Shown here piece after piece: positions 61,257 through 64,000 of a stretch of 64,000 nt of DNA; position 1 is the stretch's first letter; each line of letters starts with the position of its first letter. Source of the stretch: Lepus europaeus (taxonomy: Eukaryota; Chordata; Mammalia; Lagomorpha; Leporidae); the NCBI RefSeq assembly GCF_033115175.1, contig NC_084827.1, positions 120,497,701-120,561,700 of the forward strand, read 5' to 3'. Under the pieces are notes generated by a model. It worked only from the letters and a program-made list of their open reading frames with translations. It did not search any database and was not told where the DNA came from. The translations under genes were made by a program, and so were the position numbers.

Positions 61257-61415
61257 TTAGTTTCCGTCGTCTTCCGTGGCCACCGTGCGGCCAGCAGGGG
61301 TAGAGGGGGCAGCCGCTACCTGCAGCCTTTTCTGGTGCAGTTCTTCCCACTTACTTCTGTTCGCAGCCACCGAATCCAGCATGGGCTTGAGTTTCACGTT
61401 GACCTTCACCAATGC
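61257..61415 (-). CDS. PDE11A: PDE11A, last coding exon
   Basis: C-terminal exon of phosphodiesterase 11A, which hydrolyses both cAMP and cGMP. The exon encodes 52 residues plus a TAA stop: it begins ALVKVNVKLKPMLDSV, continues NRSKWEELHQKRL and ends TEDDGN. I recognise the first part as the end of the PDE11A catalytic domain. The 3' splice site is a pyrimidine-rich tract ending in tctcag just right of 61,415 (minus strand), and the exon starts in phase 0. Residues after LHQKRL are rich in Ala, Ser, Thr and Pro and look less conserved than the first 35. The preceding exons, with the catalytic metal-binding histidines, are not in the window; minus-strand frames between 61.4 and 64 kb show no PDE sequence. 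Upstream exons should lie beyond 64,000. Confidence 0.9.
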   Translation of the reverse strand, partial: ALVKVNVKLKPMLDSVAANRSKWEELHQKRLQVAAAPSTPAGRTVATEDDGN

Positions 61416-61925
61416 CTGAGACAAAACAAAAAACAAGGAGAGGAGGGAGGAAGCTGAGTCCCTGACGTGCTTTTCCACCTTTCACTCTGAGAAGGATGGA
61501 AACTGGCTCTGTGGAAGGAGAGTGGTGATCATGTTGGTAAACATGAGCTATTTACAAGGGGTGGATACATCTTTATCTCCTTTATGTTGCATTAACGGAG
61601 CCCGGGCAGAGAATGGACAAATGAGATGGACAGCTGTGTACAACTCCGGGGAATAGCAGCCATGTAGACACCGATCCTGTGTTACAACCACATCAAGCGA
61701 GACAGGAAACAAAATGTCCAGCTCACACACGTCTGCCAATCTGTGTATCTTTGCTTGCCATCAAGGGCTCCAGATCGTGATAGACTATGAACTCAACTTT
61801 TTACAAAAACAAACCTACAGCTCTTCTGCCACAGATGACTCTGGATGGACTTACCTGGATAAGAAAGTCCAGGTAAAATCCTGAAACAAGAAGAGATGCT
61901 GACTTTTAAAACTTAAGAGATCTCG
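61416..61925 (-). other. PDE11A: PDE11A last intron, proximal part
   Basis: Unique sequence directly upstream of the last PDE11A exon. Nothing else was recognised before the SINE at 61,926. Confidence 0.6.
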
Positions 61926-62245
61926 GGGCCAGAGCTGTGGTGCAGTGGGTAAAGCCGCCACCTGAGGCGTCAGCATCTCATATGGGCGCCGCTTCGAGTC
62001 TCTGCTGCTCCACTTCTGATCCAGCTCTCTGCTGTGACCTGGGAAAGCAGTAGAAGATGGCCCAAATCCTTGGGCTCCTGCACCCGTATGGGAGACCTGG
62101 AAGAAGCTCCTGGCTTCAGATTGGCGCAGCTCCAGCCTTTGCGGCCATCTGGGGAGTGAGCCAGAGGATAGAAGACCTCTCTCTCTGTCTGCCTCCGCCT
62201 CTCTAAGTTTATCTTTAAAATAAATAAATCTTAAAAAAAAAAAAA
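61926..62245 (+). mobile_element. C-SINE in the PDE11A intron
   Basis: Forward copy (ggggccagagctgtggtgca) flanked by aaaacttaagagatct and aaaacttaagcaatct. It lies antisense to PDE11A. Confidence 0.9.
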
Positions 62246-62353
62246 AAAACTTAAGCAATCTTGGAACTGTGCCAAATATATAGATCAACATGGTAGCGTA
62301 TATGGAGCTAGGACGTAAAGGAGAAGGAGTGTGGAGGAGAGTGACAGGATACT

Positions 62354-62505
62354 AAAGCCACCATCTGCTCCCTCCCAGAATGCACATTAACAGGAAGCTG
62401 GACGGGAAGTGGAGGAACTGGGACTTGAACCAGGCATTCTGAAACAGAATGCGGGCATCCCAACTGGTGACTTCAGCATTGCACCAAAGGCCTAGTGTGT
62501 TATCT
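62354..62505 (-). mobile_element. Old C-SINE relative, head half only
   Basis: Reverse partial copy (ccaccatctgctccctccca, gggacttgaaccaggcattc). Confidence 0.6.
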
Positions 62506-64000
62506 AAACATCCAAAATATGTTCACTTGGTAGTATTTTTATAATAGCAGCTTATAAATGAGCACAATCTAATGAAAACATATGGACTTTTAAGCATTTA
62601 TACTTCTTGGGCCTGTTCCCCATTTCCAGGGGTTCAAAGAAGCCTAAGAACCCGGCATCCCACATAGATGAGAAAGAGCTTCCACTTATGAATACCTACT
62701 GTATGTTACAAAGGTTTCCCAACTGCTTTACATACTTCAGCTCAGCTATTCCTTACAATGATTCTGCATCTTACACGTGATAAAATATGGTCCACACATG
62801 TTATGATTGGAAATGGTCTTTAGTCCTTCTACTGTGGAATGGAGGTAAGAACCCATATAGGAAGCAAAGGGTTATGTTTGTAATCTGACCATTTGTTTTG
62901 AAAGCTGTGGAGAGAACCATTGTTCTCCTCAAGTAAAAGATCAAGGCTAGGCCAGTAGCCTGCCATGTAGAATAGTGTAGAGTTGTCCGGGATGTGGCAC
63001 AGAGGGGCAACTCTTAAGAAACAGACCAAGAAGGTACACAACTTGAATTGCGTGGCTCCAACCTTTGTCAACAATCACTTCAGTCAGTGAGGAAGTCTGT
63101 TATTCACAGGTTTTCAGAGTCTACGACAGCGAGGAAGACTGAGACAGGGTGACCGCTGTTGTCACCACCTCAGGGTGAGGCCTAACCACAGGAACCTCCT
63201 TCCTTTCTTCCTGCTTACTCATATCCTCTCCCCTCACTTCCTTGTGTTCTCTCACTCATCACATCACCCATCCTTTGGGCTGTGTAGAGAACTCTGATGA
63301 GCTCTAACATTATTCTTTGAATGGAATCTGTAGCACTTGAGGCCTCCCTGTCCCTTAAGACTGAAGTGAAACCTGACCTGAAATCCAGCACGTGCTCTGG
63401 GGCCTTCCTCACCCTCCTCGTGGCTCCCGAGTCTTCCTTGTCTCTTGGACTTCCTCCTTGAGTCCGTTTGGCCTTGTCGGCTTCACTCTGTATCATTCTC
63501 GGCACAAAACTCTACTTATTTCCTCGTTTCACAGAAAATCAAATTACCATCAACATTTTGTATGCCTGCTAATTCTACTGAATATCAGAGGTTCACAGGG
63601 AGGAGATTTGCCCACTCACTCCCTCCTTACACGCTCATCCTCATCTCAGACGCCACAGATACCCACCCTGCGGTAATCTGGTTTTCTCTCCTGTCCTGTC
63701 TCACTGCTTTCATACCAGTGAGTATATGCCAGCGGCTCTGTTTTCCCCAGGTTCCCTGGAATTCTAATGAAGTAAAGTTTCTTTTTCTTGTACTTATTAC
63801 TGTCCTAGAAGGTGGTTTTTATTTTCCCCATAAAGTAATGAATAAAAGAAGGAGCATGGGGCTGTGAGGATGTTAGCTGATGGGACACTTTCTGCCTGGG
63901 GACAATCAGCTCCTTTTGTTTTGTGGACACAGATTATACTTCTGGTCCCATGTAGACACCGTGCAGCTGCGTCCCATTCACCACAAGGGGGACCGAAGGC
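62506..64000 (-). other. PDE11A: PDE11A intron
   Basis: No PDE11A exon was found in minus-strand frames here. One MIR relic; otherwise unique. Confidence 0.5.
62680..62790 (+). mobile_element. MIR relic in PDE11A intron
   Basis: acttatgaatacctactgta, aactgctttacatacttcag and ttccttacaatgattctgca match a MIR head. Confidence 0.55.

Noticed and set aside
60814-61260. 148-codon plus-strand frame ending at the PDE11A exon
   Set aside because: Antisense to the PDE11A 3' end in GC-rich DNA; no family signature.
63215-63505. Candidate upstream PDE11A exon on the minus strand
   Set aside because: The frame does not resemble PDE catalytic-domain sequence and has no matching splice sites.

Overview
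The window is nuclear DNA from a lagomorph, most likely rabbit or hare. The evidence is more than 30 copies of the lagomorph C-family SINE. They have a tRNA-like head (GGCCGGCGCTGTGGC-type), a CT-rich stretch, and an A-rich or AAATAAAT tail, and many sit between clear target-site duplications. There is no bacterial, phage or CRISPR content. Nearly all short open frames are chance frames in SINEs or in unique non-coding DNA.

Only two genes are supported, both on the minus strand. At 49,681-51,678 lies an intact, intronless, 665-residue TTC30/IFT70 gene (tetratricopeptide subunit of intraflagellar transport complex B). At 61,257-61,415 lies the last coding exon of PDE11A (dual-specificity cyclic nucleotide phosphodiesterase), with a long inferred 3' UTR running left to about 56.1 kb. 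In human, TTC30A lies just downstream of PDE11A in the same orientation, so the intact copy is best called TTC30A (IFT70A). A broken second copy of TTC30 lies 2.2 kb further left at 46,811-47,512, with internal deletions and a 3' truncation next to an old SINE.

Layout: 0-46 kb is gene-free intergenic DNA with C-SINEs of several ages, four MaLR-type LTRs, two old L1 fragments, MIR/L2 relics, microsatellites, a tiny U2 snRNA retro-fragment with a 19-bp duplication, and a CpG-rich non-SINE segment at 27.6-28.2 kb. 46.8-52.1 kb holds the TTC30 pseudogene, the functional gene and its CpG-rich promoter, which carries an X-box-like (RFX) site and a strong ZNF143/THAP11-type motif. 52.8-61.9 kb contains no C-SINE and holds unique AT-rich DNA, the PDE11A 3' UTR and its last exon. 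61.4-64 kb is PDE11A intron.

I found no undescribed molecular system. The most informative observations are the mosaic TTC30 pseudogene, the ciliary promoter signature, the U2 retro-fragment, several SINE-in-SINE insertions and the SINE-free 9-kb block. All family names are from recognition by eye; no alignment or database search was run.
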